A model generated the notes under the pieces. It was given only the letters and a program-made list of their open reading frames with translations, made no database searches and was not told the DNA's origin. Positions 10,798-18,470 of a stretch of 47,629 nt of DNA are shown in pieces (within the stretch, counting starts at the first letter, position 1; every line of letters begins with the position of its first letter). Both the position numbers and the translations under genes were made by a program. The stretch comes from Lachnospiraceae bacterium (GTDB taxonomy: Bacteria > Bacillota > Clostridia > Lachnospirales > Lachnospiraceae), in NCBI GenBank assembly GCA_024690885.1, contig JAILOI010000119.1, positions 1 through 47,629 of the forward strand, given 5' to 3'.

Positions 10798-11949
10798 ATG
10801 GAAGTATATTTTGATAACTCAGCAACCACCCGGTGCTCGAAAGCTGGTGCAGAGCTGATGCAGAAACTTTTGTTGGAGGATTATGGGAATCCTTCTTCTT
10901 TACATAACAAGGGCATGGAGGCGGAGAATTATATGAAATCCGCCAAGAAAACCATTGCCAAAAGCCTGAAGGTTTCCGAGAAACAGATTTATTTTATTTC
11001 CGGTGGTACGGAAGGCAACAATCTAGCAATTTTTGGCTCTGTATTTGGGAATCCCAGAGTGGGCAAGCATGTAATTACCACCGCCATTGAACATCCGGCT
11101 GTGGCCAATCCCATGAAGCATCTGGAGGAACTGGGATATGAGGTGAGTTACTTATCCGTAGATGCTCAGGGGCATATTTCCCTCGAAGAGTTACAGCAGC
11201 TCTTACGCGAGGATACGGTGCTGGTATCCATCATGCATGTGAATAACGAAATCGGAACCATTGAGCCGGTGGAAGAAGCGGCAGCGTTGATTCATTCCAT
11301 GGCGCCCAAGGCAATTTTCCATGTGGATGCTATTCAGTCCTATGGTAAGGTACCACTTTATCCGGAGAAGATGGGCATCGATATTGTCACCGTCAGTGGT
11401 CATAAAATTCATGGACCCAAGGGCAGTGGATTTATTTATATCAATCCCAAGATTAAGGTACAACCTCAGATTTTAGGCGGCGGACAGGAAGAAGGCTTCC
11501 GTTCCGGAACCCAGAACGTTCCGGCCATTGCAGCCTTAGGTGTTGCAGTAGAAGAAATCTTTGCGGATTTTGAAGGCAATCGTACGCGTATGTATGAGTT
11601 GCGCCATACATTGATGGAGGGACTGAAAGATATTCCGGGGGTATCCTTCAATGGAGACCTGGAGACCGGTGCACCTCATATCTTAAGCGTCAGTGTAGCA
11701 GACGTTCGTGCAGAGGTGTTACTACATGCCTTGGAAGATCGGGGCATCTATGTATCGGCCGGCAGTGCTTGTTCATCCAACAAGCCCTCCATCAGTAAGA
11801 CCTTGCAGGCCATTGGACTGGATGAGAAGTTATTAGGTTCCACGGTGCGTTTGAGCTTTAGTATTCATTCCACCGAAGAGGACGTGGTATATTGCATCGA
11901 TACAATGAAAGAAATCATTCCGATGTTACAGAAGTATATGAGAAGATAG
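10798..11949 (+). CDS. Cysteine desulfurase (NifS/IscS family)
   Basis: A 383-residue PLP enzyme that takes sulfur from cysteine as a persulfide. Visible are the PLP lysine in TVSGHKIHGPKG (Lys203), the histidine stack region AIEHPAV, and the active-site cysteine loop SAGSACSS near residue 320. GTG at 10795 and ATG at 10798 are both possible starts; the ATG has the better distance from GGAG at 10788. It sits between prmA and thiI, and the tight pairing with thiI (7 bases) says its main sulfur acceptor is ThiI, like B. subtilis NifZ. It probably does not serve a general Fe-S operon, as no iscU or sufU is nearby. Confidence 0.93.
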   Translation: MEVYFDNSATTRCSKAGAELMQKLLLEDYGNPSSLHNKGMEAENYMKSAKKTIAKSLKVSEKQIYFISGGTEGNNLAIFGSVFGNPRVGKHVITTAIEHPAVANPMKHLEELGYEVSYLSVDAQGHISLEELQQLLREDTVLVSIMHVNNEIGTIEPVEEAAALIHSMAPKAIFHVDAIQSYGKVPLYPEKMGIDIVTVSGHKIHGPKGSGFIYINPKIKVQPQILGGGQEEGFRSGTQNVPAIAALGVAVEEIFADFEGNRTRMYELRHTLMEGLKDIPGVSFNGDLETGAPHILSVSVADVRAEVLLHALEDRGIYVSAGSACSSNKPSISKTLQAIGLDEKLLGSTVRLSFSIHSTEEDVVYCIDTMKEIIPMLQKYMRR

Positions 11950-11956
11950 GAGCAGT

Positions 11957-13141
11957 ATGAATAGCGCTTTTTTATTAAAGTATGCGGAAATCGCATTAAA
12001 AGGAAAAAACAGACATATCTTTGAAGAAACCCTGGTGAAGCAGATTGAGTACGCGCTTGAGCCGGTGGATGGAGAATTTGTGGTAACCCGCCCGCAGGGT
12101 CGTATTTTCGTAGAACCGACGGGAGATTGCGATGAAGAGGAAGTCATCGAGGCATTGTCCCATGTATTCGGTATAACCGCAATTTGCCCGGTATGCCTGA
12201 CCAAAGATGAGGGATTTGATGCCTTGGCAGAAGAAATCATAGCCTATGTGGATCGGGAGTATCCGGATAAGCATTTTACCTTCAAGGTAGAATCCCGTCG
12301 TGCCCGCAAGAACTATCCAATCGAGTCCATGCAGTTGTCTGCCATGCTTGGAGAGCGCTTGTTGGCTGCTTTCCCGGAGATGAAGGTGGATGTTCATCAT
12401 CCGGAAGTACTGTTGCGTGTGGAGATTCGTGACCGCATCAATTATTATTCCAGAGAGATTCCGGGACCGGGTGGTATGCCGGTTGGAACCAACGGACGCG
12501 CTATGTTGCTGTTGTCCGGAGGAATTGATAGTCCGGTCGCCGGTTATATGATTGCAAAACGTGGTGTTACCATCGATGCGACGTATTTTCATGCACCGCC
12601 TTATACTTCAGAACGTGCAAAGCAGAAGGTGGTGGATTTGGCGAAGATTGTATCCAAGTATGCCGGCCCGATTCGGTTGCATGTGGTGAACTTTACGGAC
12701 ATTCAGCTGGCTATCTACGAGCTGTGCCCACACGATGAGCTGACCATTATTATGCGTCGTTACATGATGCGCATTGCAGAACATTTTGCAAAAGAGGATG
12801 GAGATCTTGGATTAATCACCGGTGAGAGTATCGGACAGGTAGCCAGTCAGACCATGCAGTCTTTGGCTTGTACCAACGATGTGTGCACCCTTCCGGTTTA
12901 CCGTCCGTGTATTGGTATGGATAAGCAGGAGATTGTAACGATTTCTGAGAAGATTGATACCTACGAGACCTCCATTCTTCCGTATGAGGATTGTTGTACC
13001 ATCTTCGTGGCGAAGCATCCGGTAACCAAACCGCGCGTGGATATCATTCGCAAGAGTGAAGAAAAGTTGGCAGACAAGATTGATGCGTTAATGGAAGAGG
13101 CATTGCGCAGCACCGAGACCATCATCTGTAAGCCGGAATAA
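11957..13141 (+). CDS. thiI: tRNA 4-thiouridine synthase ThiI
   Basis: A 394-residue enzyme that adenylates U8 of tRNA and inserts sulfur to make 4-thiouridine, a near-UV sensor. It has the N-terminal ferredoxin-like and THUMP domains, then the PP-loop LLLSGGIDSPVAG near residue 185. The rhodanese domain of E. coli ThiI is absent, as in B. subtilis, so sulfur must come straight from the desulfurase encoded just upstream. The start ATG follows AGGAG, which overlaps the stop of that gene. No convincing plus-strand terminator follows. Confidence 0.95.
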   Translation: MNSAFLLKYAEIALKGKNRHIFEETLVKQIEYALEPVDGEFVVTRPQGRIFVEPTGDCDEEEVIEALSHVFGITAICPVCLTKDEGFDALAEEIIAYVDREYPDKHFTFKVESRRARKNYPIESMQLSAMLGERLLAAFPEMKVDVHHPEVLLRVEIRDRINYYSREIPGPGGMPVGTNGRAMLLLSGGIDSPVAGYMIAKRGVTIDATYFHAPPYTSERAKQKVVDLAKIVSKYAGPIRLHVVNFTDIQLAIYELCPHDELTIIMRRYMMRIAEHFAKEDGDLGLITGESIGQVASQTMQSLACTNDVCTLPVYRPCIGMDKQEIVTISEKIDTYETSILPYEDCCTIFVAKHPVTKPRVDIIRKSEEKLADKIDALMEEALRSTETIICKPE

Positions 13142-13163
13142 AAGAGATATCCTGAGTTCGCAC

Positions 13164-13192
13164 AAAAAAAGCCACAGGATTGCTCCTGTGGC
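13164..13192 (-). terminator. Terminator of the HPr-like gene
   Basis: A nine-base-pair stem (13171-13179 with 13184-13192, loop 13180-13183). The long A-run at 13164-13170 becomes a U-tract only on the minus strand, so it terminates the HPr-like gene. The plus-strand side after the stem is not U-rich, so it serves thiI poorly at best. Confidence 0.85.
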
Positions 13193-13209
13193 TTGAAACT
13201 CTTATATGA

Positions 13210-13437
13210 TTATACGATATAAGGCTTTAATGCTTCTACGATAGCGGTATCTTCTTCCGCATGAATGGTCAAATCAATTGGCTGAGATAAATCTAAAGAG
13301 AAGATTCCCATGATAGACTTTGCGTCAATCACGTATCTTCCGGAAATTAAATCAAAGTCACTGTCAAACTGACTGATAACATTTACAAAAGACTTTACCT
13401 TATCGATAGAGTTAAGTGAAATTTTAACAGTTTTCAT
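13210..13437 (-). CDS. HPr-fold protein lacking the phosphocarrier histidine
   Basis: A 75-residue HPr-family protein. The Ser46 region of HPr is almost perfectly kept (AKSIMGIFSL, Ser41 here), but the His15 region reads NSIDKVK: the histidine is replaced by Asp12 and the following Arg-Pro is gone. It therefore cannot carry phosphate from enzyme I. It might still be a target of HPr kinase and act in regulation, much as B. subtilis Crh does with Gln at that place. It has AGGAGGTG before its ATG, a perfect TATAAT (13459-13464, minus strand) with a poor -35, and its own terminator, so it is a real, monocistronic gene. Confidence 0.85.
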   Translation of the reverse strand: MKTVKISLNSIDKVKSFVNVISQFDSDFDLISGRYVIDAKSIMGIFSLDLSQPIDLTIHAEEDTAIVEALKPYIV

Positions 13438-13529
13438 TAGGCACCTCCTAAGGTTTTTATTATATGTTCATCCTAATGTAAAAAGCCCCAAAAGTCAACG
13501 AGGAAAGCCTGATTGAGAAAGGAATTTTT

Positions 13530-14840
13530 ATGAAAAGAGCAGCCCTACATAATCTTGGCTGTAAAGTGAATGCATACGAAACAGATGCAATGGAGGAAAT
13601 GTTAGTGGAGGATGGTTATACCATCGTTCCCTTTAATGAAGAAGCAGATGTTTACGTGATTAACACCTGCTCCGTTACCAATATGGCCGATAAGAAGTCC
13701 CGTCAGATGATTCATCGTGCCAAACGTCAAAATCCCAATGCGGTCATAATTGCGGCAGGTTGCTATGTGCAGACCGGCCTGCAGAATGCATCCTTGGATG
13801 AACATATTGCAGATATTATAATCGGCAACAATCGGAAGCATGAATTGATTCCGGAGTTGCATCGCTTTTTGCGCGAGCATCGACATCATACCAATGTAGC
13901 AGATATCAATCATCTGCCCCAGAACTATGAGGAGTTGTATTTATCTCGCTCGACGGAGCATACCAGAGCGTTTATTAAGGTGCAGGACGGATGCAATCAG
14001 TTTTGTACCTATTGCATCATTCCTTATGCCAGAGGTCGTGTGCGCTCCCGGAAACCGGAGAATGTGCTGGAAGAAGTGGAACGATTGGCCAAGAACGGCT
14101 TTCAGGAAATTGTTCTGGCCGGCATTCACTTAAGCAGTTATGGGGTTCCGGGAGAGTATGACTTAATTGACTTGATTGAACTGCTCCATGGAGTTCCGGG
14201 AATCAAGCGCATCCGGTTAAGTTCCTTGGAACCACAGGTGGTGACGGAGCATTTTGCCAGTACTTTGGCGTCCTTGCCGAAGGTTTGTCCTCATTTCCAT
14301 CTGTCTTTACAAAGTGGCTGTGATGCGACCTTGAAGCGTATGAATCGCAAGTACAGTGCAGAAGAATATAAGCACGGTGTAGAGATGCTTCGGAAGCATT
14401 TTGATGCGCCGGCAATCACCACGGATGTGATTGTAGGATTCCCGGGAGAGAATGAGGCCGAATTTGAGGCGTCCAGACAGTTTTTGGATGAGGTGCATTT
14501 CTACGAGATGCATGTATTTAAGTATTCCAAGCGGGAAGGCACCAAGGCCGCAGTCATGGATCATCAGGTGCCGGAGGAAGTAAAGAACATCCGTAGCGAT
14601 GTGCTCATTGATATGGCAGATCGCATGTCCCTCGAATATCGAAAGTCATACTTAAACCGTACCGTAGAGGTATTGTTTGAGGAACAGGAGACCATCGATG
14701 GAAGAACCTACTGGGTGGGCTTTACCAAGGAGTACATCCGCGTGGCTATGGAAAGCGACGAAAACCTCACCAATGTTCTGGTAACCGGACGACTGGTTTC
14801 CATGCTTTCCGATGTGGTGATGTTGTTTCAAAAAGACTAG
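13530..14840 (+). CDS. mtaB: tRNA (t6A37) methylthiotransferase MtaB
   Basis: A 436-residue radical SAM methylthiotransferase that turns t6A into ms2t6A at position 37 of ANN-decoding tRNAs. The N-terminal cluster ligands are Cys11, Cys47 and Cys78, the radical SAM cluster ligands are Cys155, Cys159 and Cys162 (CNQFCTYC), and a TRAM-like RNA-binding domain closes the protein from about residue 375. The opening HNLGCKVNAYET separates MtaB from MiaB and RimO. The ATG at 13530 follows AAAGGA. It lies close to thiI, trmR and tgt, all tRNA-modification genes. Confidence 0.94.
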   Translation: MKRAALHNLGCKVNAYETDAMEEMLVEDGYTIVPFNEEADVYVINTCSVTNMADKKSRQMIHRAKRQNPNAVIIAAGCYVQTGLQNASLDEHIADIIIGNNRKHELIPELHRFLREHRHHTNVADINHLPQNYEELYLSRSTEHTRAFIKVQDGCNQFCTYCIIPYARGRVRSRKPENVLEEVERLAKNGFQEIVLAGIHLSSYGVPGEYDLIDLIELLHGVPGIKRIRLSSLEPQVVTEHFASTLASLPKVCPHFHLSLQSGCDATLKRMNRKYSAEEYKHGVEMLRKHFDAPAITTDVIVGFPGENEAEFEASRQFLDEVHFYEMHVFKYSKREGTKAAVMDHQVPEEVKNIRSDVLIDMADRMSLEYRKSYLNRTVEVLFEEQETIDGRTYWVGFTKEYIRVAMESDENLTNVLVTGRLVSMLSDVVMLFQKD

Positions 14841-14855
14841 AAAACCCGCGATTTC

Positions 14856-14884
14856 TTTACTTTTTTGGCCGCTTATATTATGAT
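14856..14884 (+). promoter_or_regulatory. ireB-ruvX-yrzB promoter
   Basis: TTTACT (14856-14861), 17 bases, TATGAT (14879-14884). Each box matches sigma-A consensus at five or four of six positions, and the site is 44 bases before the ireB start in the only gap between mtaB and ireB. Confidence 0.6.
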
Positions 14885-14927
14885 GAATACAGGTTTATAA
14901 ACATTTTGATGAAAGGGATGTGACAAT

Positions 14928-15194
14928 ATGCAGGACTTAGGAAATACCCAATTTTTCAAAGTAGAGAAGGATACACAGCTTGGAGTGAAGCAGATTCTGG
15001 CGGATGTGTATCAGGCACTGAGCGAGAAAGGTTACAATCCGGTAAATCAAATTGTAGGTTATGTTATGTCCGGAGATCCTACGTTCATCACCAGTCATAA
15101 GAATGCCAGAAGCTTGATTATGAAGGTGGAGCGGGACGAAATCGTAGAGGAGCTTTTGCGGGAATACATTAAGGCAGAGGCTTGGAAGAATTAA
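14928..15194 (+). CDS. ireB: IreB family regulatory phosphoprotein
   Basis: An 88-residue protein of the UPF0297/YrzL family, known in Enterococcus as IreB, a substrate of the PASTA-domain Ser/Thr kinase IreK that influences cephalosporin tolerance. The N-terminal stretch with nearby threonines ([16 protein letters not shown]) and the conserved [18 protein letters not shown] are both present. The length matches the family. The stop overlaps the ruvX start by one base, and ireB-ruvX-yrzB is a conserved Firmicutes trio. The kinase gene is not in this window. Confidence 0.92.
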   Translation: MQDLGNTQFFKVEKDTQLGVKQILADVYQALSEKGYNPVNQIVGYVMSGDPTFITSHKNARSLIMKVERDEIVEELLREYIKAEAWKN

Positions 15195-15622
15195 TGGAAC
15201 AGAAGAGAATTATGGGATTAGACTACGGTTCGAAGACCGTAGGTGTTGCAGTCAGCGATCCTCTTGGAATTACGGCCCAGGGAATCGAAATTATCCGTCG
15301 GGAGAAGCCGACGAAGCTTCGGAAGACCATCGCTCGCATAGAAGCGCTGGTACAAGAGAAGGACGTATCCACCATTGTGCTGGGTTATCCGAAACATTTG
15401 AATAATACGGAAGGTGATCGTTGTGCGAAAACCGTGGAATTCCAGGAGATGCTGGAGAAGCGTTTAGAGATTCCGGTGATTTTGTGGGATGAGCGCTTGA
15501 CCACTGTGGTAGCAGATCGCACCATGGATGAATTGGGTGTAGACAACCACAAGGAATACGTGGATGAGATAGCAGCGATGTTGATTTTACAGAATTATCT
15601 TGATTCTTTGGAGAAATCTTGA
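15194..15622 (+). CDS. ruvX: Holliday junction resolvase-like RuvX/YqgF
   Basis: A 142-residue RNase H-fold nuclease family protein. The first strand [19 protein letters not shown] carries the catalytic Asp, and DERLTT and DEIAAMLIL carry the other acidic residues. Members act in pre-16S rRNA 5'-end maturation and possibly junction resolution. The frame could start at a TTG at 15182, but the ATG at 15194, sharing its A with the ireB stop (TAATG), gives the normal N-terminus and implies translational coupling. Confidence 0.93.
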   Translation: MEQKRIMGLDYGSKTVGVAVSDPLGITAQGIEIIRREKPTKLRKTIARIEALVQEKDVSTIVLGYPKHLNNTEGDRCAKTVEFQEMLEKRLEIPVILWDERLTTVVADRTMDELGVDNHKEYVDEIAAMLILQNYLDSLEKS

Positions 15623-15643
15623 TAATCTATAACGAGTGTGATT

Positions 15644-15904
15644 ATGGAAAAAATTGTTTTTGAAGATATGGAAAGTGGAGAGTCTGTGGAGTTTTTTGTA
15701 CTGGAGCAGACCACGCTGAATGAGAAAAATTATTTACTGGTAACCGATGAGGATCCGGACAGTGAGGATGCCAACGCTTATATTTTCGAGCGTATCGGTG
15801 AGAGCGAAGAAGCGTACACCTATGAGGGTGTGGAGGATGAGGACATCTTGAATGCGCTGCTTCCTGTGTTTGAAGAATTATTAGAGGATACTGATATCCA
15901 ATAA
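15644..15904 (+). CDS. DUF1292 family protein (YrzB-like)
   Basis: An 86-residue acidic protein of the UPF0473/DUF1292 family, of unknown biochemical role. The conserved pattern is visible: an N-terminal beta segment, then NYLLVTDEDPDSEDANAYIFER, then an acidic helix. A GTG at 15638 could add two residues, but the ATG at 15644 is seven bases from the only purine-rich site (GAG at 15634). It is third in the ireB-ruvX-yrzB trio, and conservation of this trio suggests a shared, still undefined role. A run of eight T follows the stop directly, without a hairpin. Confidence 0.85.
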   Translation: MEKIVFEDMESGESVEFFVLEQTTLNEKNYLLVTDEDPDSEDANAYIFERIGESEEAYTYEGVEDEDILNALLPVFEELLEDTDIQ

Positions 15905-15924
15905 TTTTTTTTAATATTGTTAGC

Positions 15925-16035
15925 AAATCCAAAACGGGGAGAGGAACAAGAACCTCTGGTTGGCAGGGACGTCGGTGTAGATTCCGAGTCTTTGGTCAGT
16001 GAAACAGCGGGGTTGTTCCTTCTTTGTGTGGATTT
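15925..16035 (+). ncRNA. Structured RNA candidate before rnjA (leader or small RNA)
   Basis: The 192-base gap between the DUF1292 gene and rnjA can fold into one long irregular rod. Its closing stem is 15925-15931 with 16029-16035. The next stem is 15942-15947 with 16015-16020, then 15951-15958 with 16005-16014 (one bulge), and the tip stem is 15968-15975 with 15984-15990 (one bulged G). Large internal loops separate them. The rod resembles 6S RNA in shape but is much shorter, about 111 bases, and I recognise no riboswitch or SRP core. No terminator separates it from rnjA, so it may be an RNase J leader. I cannot show conservation. Confidence 0.45.
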
Positions 16036-16096
16036 CTCGTTGCATGTTGCAATGCATATAAAAGGGCGGAAAATCTAATCATTTAGGAGGTTTAGT

Positions 16097-17761
16097 TTGA
16101 ATAAAAAATTGAATAAGAAGTTACGAATCATTCCGTTGGGTGGACTAGAACAAATCGGAATGAACATGACTGCCTTCGAATACGATGACAGTATTATTGT
16201 TGTGGATTGCGGTTTGGCTTTCCCAACCGATGATATGTTAGGCGTAGACTTGGTCATCCCGGATATTTCTTATCTGTTGGAGAACGAGGATCGTGTGAAG
16301 GGAATCTTCATTACCCATGGTCACGAGGACCACATTGGGGCGCTTCCTTATGTCTTGAAGGAGTTAAACGTACCGATTTATGCAACCAAGTTAACCATCG
16401 GTATCATTGAACACAAGTTGGCAGAACATAATATGTCCTCTCGTGTTCGCCGTAAAGTTGTAAAATACGGACAGTCCATTAACTTAGGATGTTTCCGTGT
16501 GGAATTTATTAAGACCAACCATAGTATTCAGGATGCAGCTGCATTCGCAATTTATACACCGGTCGGAATTGTAGTACATACCGGAGACTTTAAGGTAGAT
16601 TACACACCGGTATTTGGTGATGCCATTGATTTACAGCATTTCAGTGAAATCGGCAAGAAGGGTGTATTGGCCCTGATGTGCGATTCTACGAATGCAGAGA
16701 AGCCCGGCTTTACTCAGTCGGAGCGTACCGTAGGTCATACCATCGACAATATTTTTGCCGAGAATACCAGTACGCGAATCATTATCGCAACCTTTGCATC
16801 CAATGTGGATCGTGTACAGCAGATTATTAACTCTGCCAATAAGTACGGCCGTAAGGTTGTTGTGGAAGGCCGTAGTATGGTGAACATCATCAACACGGCA
16901 TCGGAATTGGGTTATTTGGATATTCCGGAGAATACCCTGATTGGAATCGATGAATTGAAGAACTATCCGGATGAGCAGACCTGTCTGATTACCACCGGTT
17001 CTCAGGGAGAGTCCATGGCTGCTCTTTCTCGTATGGCCAATGGAGTGCATCGGAAGATTTCCATTCAGCCCAATGATACCATTATTTTCTCTTCTCATCC
17101 GATTCCGGGTAATGAGAAGGCAGTATCTCGCGTTATGAACGAGTTGTACCGCAAGGGTGCCAAGGTCATCATGCAGGATGTCCATGTTTCCGGACATGCT
17201 TGCCAGGAAGAAATCAAATTGATTTACTCTCTGGTGAAGCCGAAGTACGCCATTCCGGTACATGGTGAATATAAGCATTTGAAGGCACAGGCCGGTTTAG
17301 CAAAGGATTTGGGATATGACAGTGAGCACATCTTTATTCTTTCTTCCGGAGATGTCTTAGAATTAGATGAAGAAACCGCCAAGGTCAACGGACATGTACA
17401 TACCGGAGCCGTGATGGTTGATGGTTTGGGTGTCGGTGATGTTGGTAATATCGTGTTGCGTGATCGTCAGCATCTGGCACAGGACGGTATCATTATTGTG
17501 GTTATGACCATCGATGGAGACAACGGGCATGTGGTTGCCGGTCCGGATATTGTAACCCGTGGATTTGTATATGTACGGGATTCCGGAGATTTGATGAGTG
17601 AAGCTCAGGCGATTGTATCCGATACGATGGAACAATTGGCCGATGAAGGAGTAACCGATTGGGGTCGCATCAAGAACGAAGTGAAGTCTTCCTTGTCTGA
17701 TTTCGTTTGGAAGCAGACACAGCGTAGCCCTATGATTATTCCGATTATTATGGAAATCTAG
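16097..17761 (+). CDS. rnjA: Ribonuclease J
   Basis: A 554-residue metallo-beta-lactamase/beta-CASP ribonuclease with 5'-3' exonuclease and endonuclease activity, central to mRNA decay and rRNA maturation in Firmicutes. The metal motif HGHEDH is at residues 74-79, with further ligands in TNHSIQD and HTGDFKVDY. The beta-CASP segment includes FASNVDRVQQI and SSHPIPGNE, and HVSGHA and VHGEY follow. The length is standard. The start is TTG at 16097, five bases after AGGAGGT (16085-16091); no ATG is available near. The preceding 190 bases can fold extensively, so autoregulation is possible. Confidence 0.96.
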   Translation: MNKKLNKKLRIIPLGGLEQIGMNMTAFEYDDSIIVVDCGLAFPTDDMLGVDLVIPDISYLLENEDRVKGIFITHGHEDHIGALPYVLKELNVPIYATKLTIGIIEHKLAEHNMSSRVRRKVVKYGQSINLGCFRVEFIKTNHSIQDAAAFAIYTPVGIVVHTGDFKVDYTPVFGDAIDLQHFSEIGKKGVLALMCDSTNAEKPGFTQSERTVGHTIDNIFAENTSTRIIIATFASNVDRVQQIINSANKYGRKVVVEGRSMVNIINTASELGYLDIPENTLIGIDELKNYPDEQTCLITTGSQGESMAALSRMANGVHRKISIQPNDTIIFSSHPIPGNEKAVSRVMNELYRKGAKVIMQDVHVSGHACQEEIKLIYSLVKPKYAIPVHGEYKHLKAQAGLAKDLGYDSEHIFILSSGDVLELDEETAKVNGHVHTGAVMVDGLGVGDVGNIVLRDRQHLAQDGIIIVVMTIDGDNGHVVAGPDIVTRGFVYVRDSGDLMSEAQAIVSDTMEQLADEGVTDWGRIKNEVKSSLSDFVWKQTQRSPMIIPIIMEI

Positions 17762-17773
17762 TGAAGCTTTGAT

Positions 17774-17806
17774 TGGTCAGGTGGTTACACCTGACCAGTC
17801 TTTTTT
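17774..17806 (+). terminator. Terminator-like hairpin between rnjA and trmR
   Basis: A ten-base-pair stem (17774-17783 with 17788-17797, loop GTTA), three bases, then T6. It ends 16 bases before the trmR ATG, so trmR cannot have a promoter after it and would need read-through from rnjA. Confidence 0.85.
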
Positions 17807-17822
17807 GAGAGGTTGTTATTCT

Positions 17823-18461
17823 ATGGACCAACAACGTTTGGAAACCTATCTGGCATCCATCGCTCCGGCGCTGCCACCGGTGTTGGCGGAGATTGAGGCT
17901 GAGGCATTGGAGCAATACGTGCCCATCATCCGCAAAAGTGCACAGCGGTATTTGCAGTGGCTGATTGCGGTGCAAAAGCCCAAGCGGATTTTGGAGATTG
18001 GTACCGCCGTGGGATTCTCCGGAAGCCTGATGGCCTATGCGGCTGGTAAGGATTGCAAGATTACCACCATTGAGAATTACGAGAAGCGTTTTGAGAAAGC
18101 GGAAGCAAACTTCAAGAAAGCCGGCGTTTGGGACCAAATCCGGTTCCTAAAAGGGGATGCAGCCGAGATTCTTCCAACCCTAGACGGATCTTATGACTTT
18201 GTGTTTATGGATGCGTCCAAGGGGCAATACATCTATTTCTGGGAGGATGTGAAGCGGTTGATGCATTCCGGAAGTGTACTGGTGACGGACAACGTATTGC
18301 AGGAGGGCAATATTTTGGATTCCCACTATGCCGTATGCCGGAGAGATCGCACGATCCACAAGCGGATGCGGGAGTTTCTGGCCATGCAGATGCAGGATGA
18401 AGCGTTTGCCTGTGATATTTTGCCGATGGGAGATGGCTTATCGGTTTGTTTGAAAAAGTAG
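17823..18461 (+). CDS. trmR: tRNA 5-hydroxyuridine methyltransferase (TrmR-like)
   Basis: A 212-residue O-methyltransferase with SAM motif LEIGTAVGFSGSLMAYAAG and the following FVFMDASKGQYIYFW, the pattern of the family that includes B. subtilis YrrM. YrrM/TrmR methylates 5-hydroxyuridine at tRNA position 34 to give 5-methoxyuridine. The next gene encodes a U32 protein of the kind that makes the 5-hydroxyuridine, which supports this over a generic catechol methyltransferase. The frame opens earlier, across the terminator, but the ATG at 17823 gives the family N-terminus. Confidence 0.82.
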   Translation: MDQQRLETYLASIAPALPPVLAEIEAEALEQYVPIIRKSAQRYLQWLIAVQKPKRILEIGTAVGFSGSLMAYAAGKDCKITTIENYEKRFEKAEANFKKAGVWDQIRFLKGDAAEILPTLDGSYDFVFMDASKGQYIYFWEDVKRLMHSGSVLVTDNVLQEGNILDSHYAVCRRDRTIHKRMREFLAMQMQDEAFACDILPMGDGLSVCLKK

Positions 18462-18470
18462 GAGTGGAAG

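Noticed and set aside
13164-13192. This hairpin as the thiI terminator
   Set aside because: The U-tract exists only on the minus strand, so it belongs to the HPr-like gene.
15925-16035. Identification of the rnjA upstream RNA as 6S or SRP RNA
   Set aside because: It is too short for 6S RNA, and the SRP core GGUCAG...GGAAG...AGCAG at a hairpin tip is not formed; the superficially similar GGTCAG at 15994 lies in an internal loop. I keep it only as an unnamed structured RNA.
16631-17278. A 215-codon minus-strand frame opposite rnjA
   Set aside because: Antisense to a conserved gene with no start signals and no recognisable protein.
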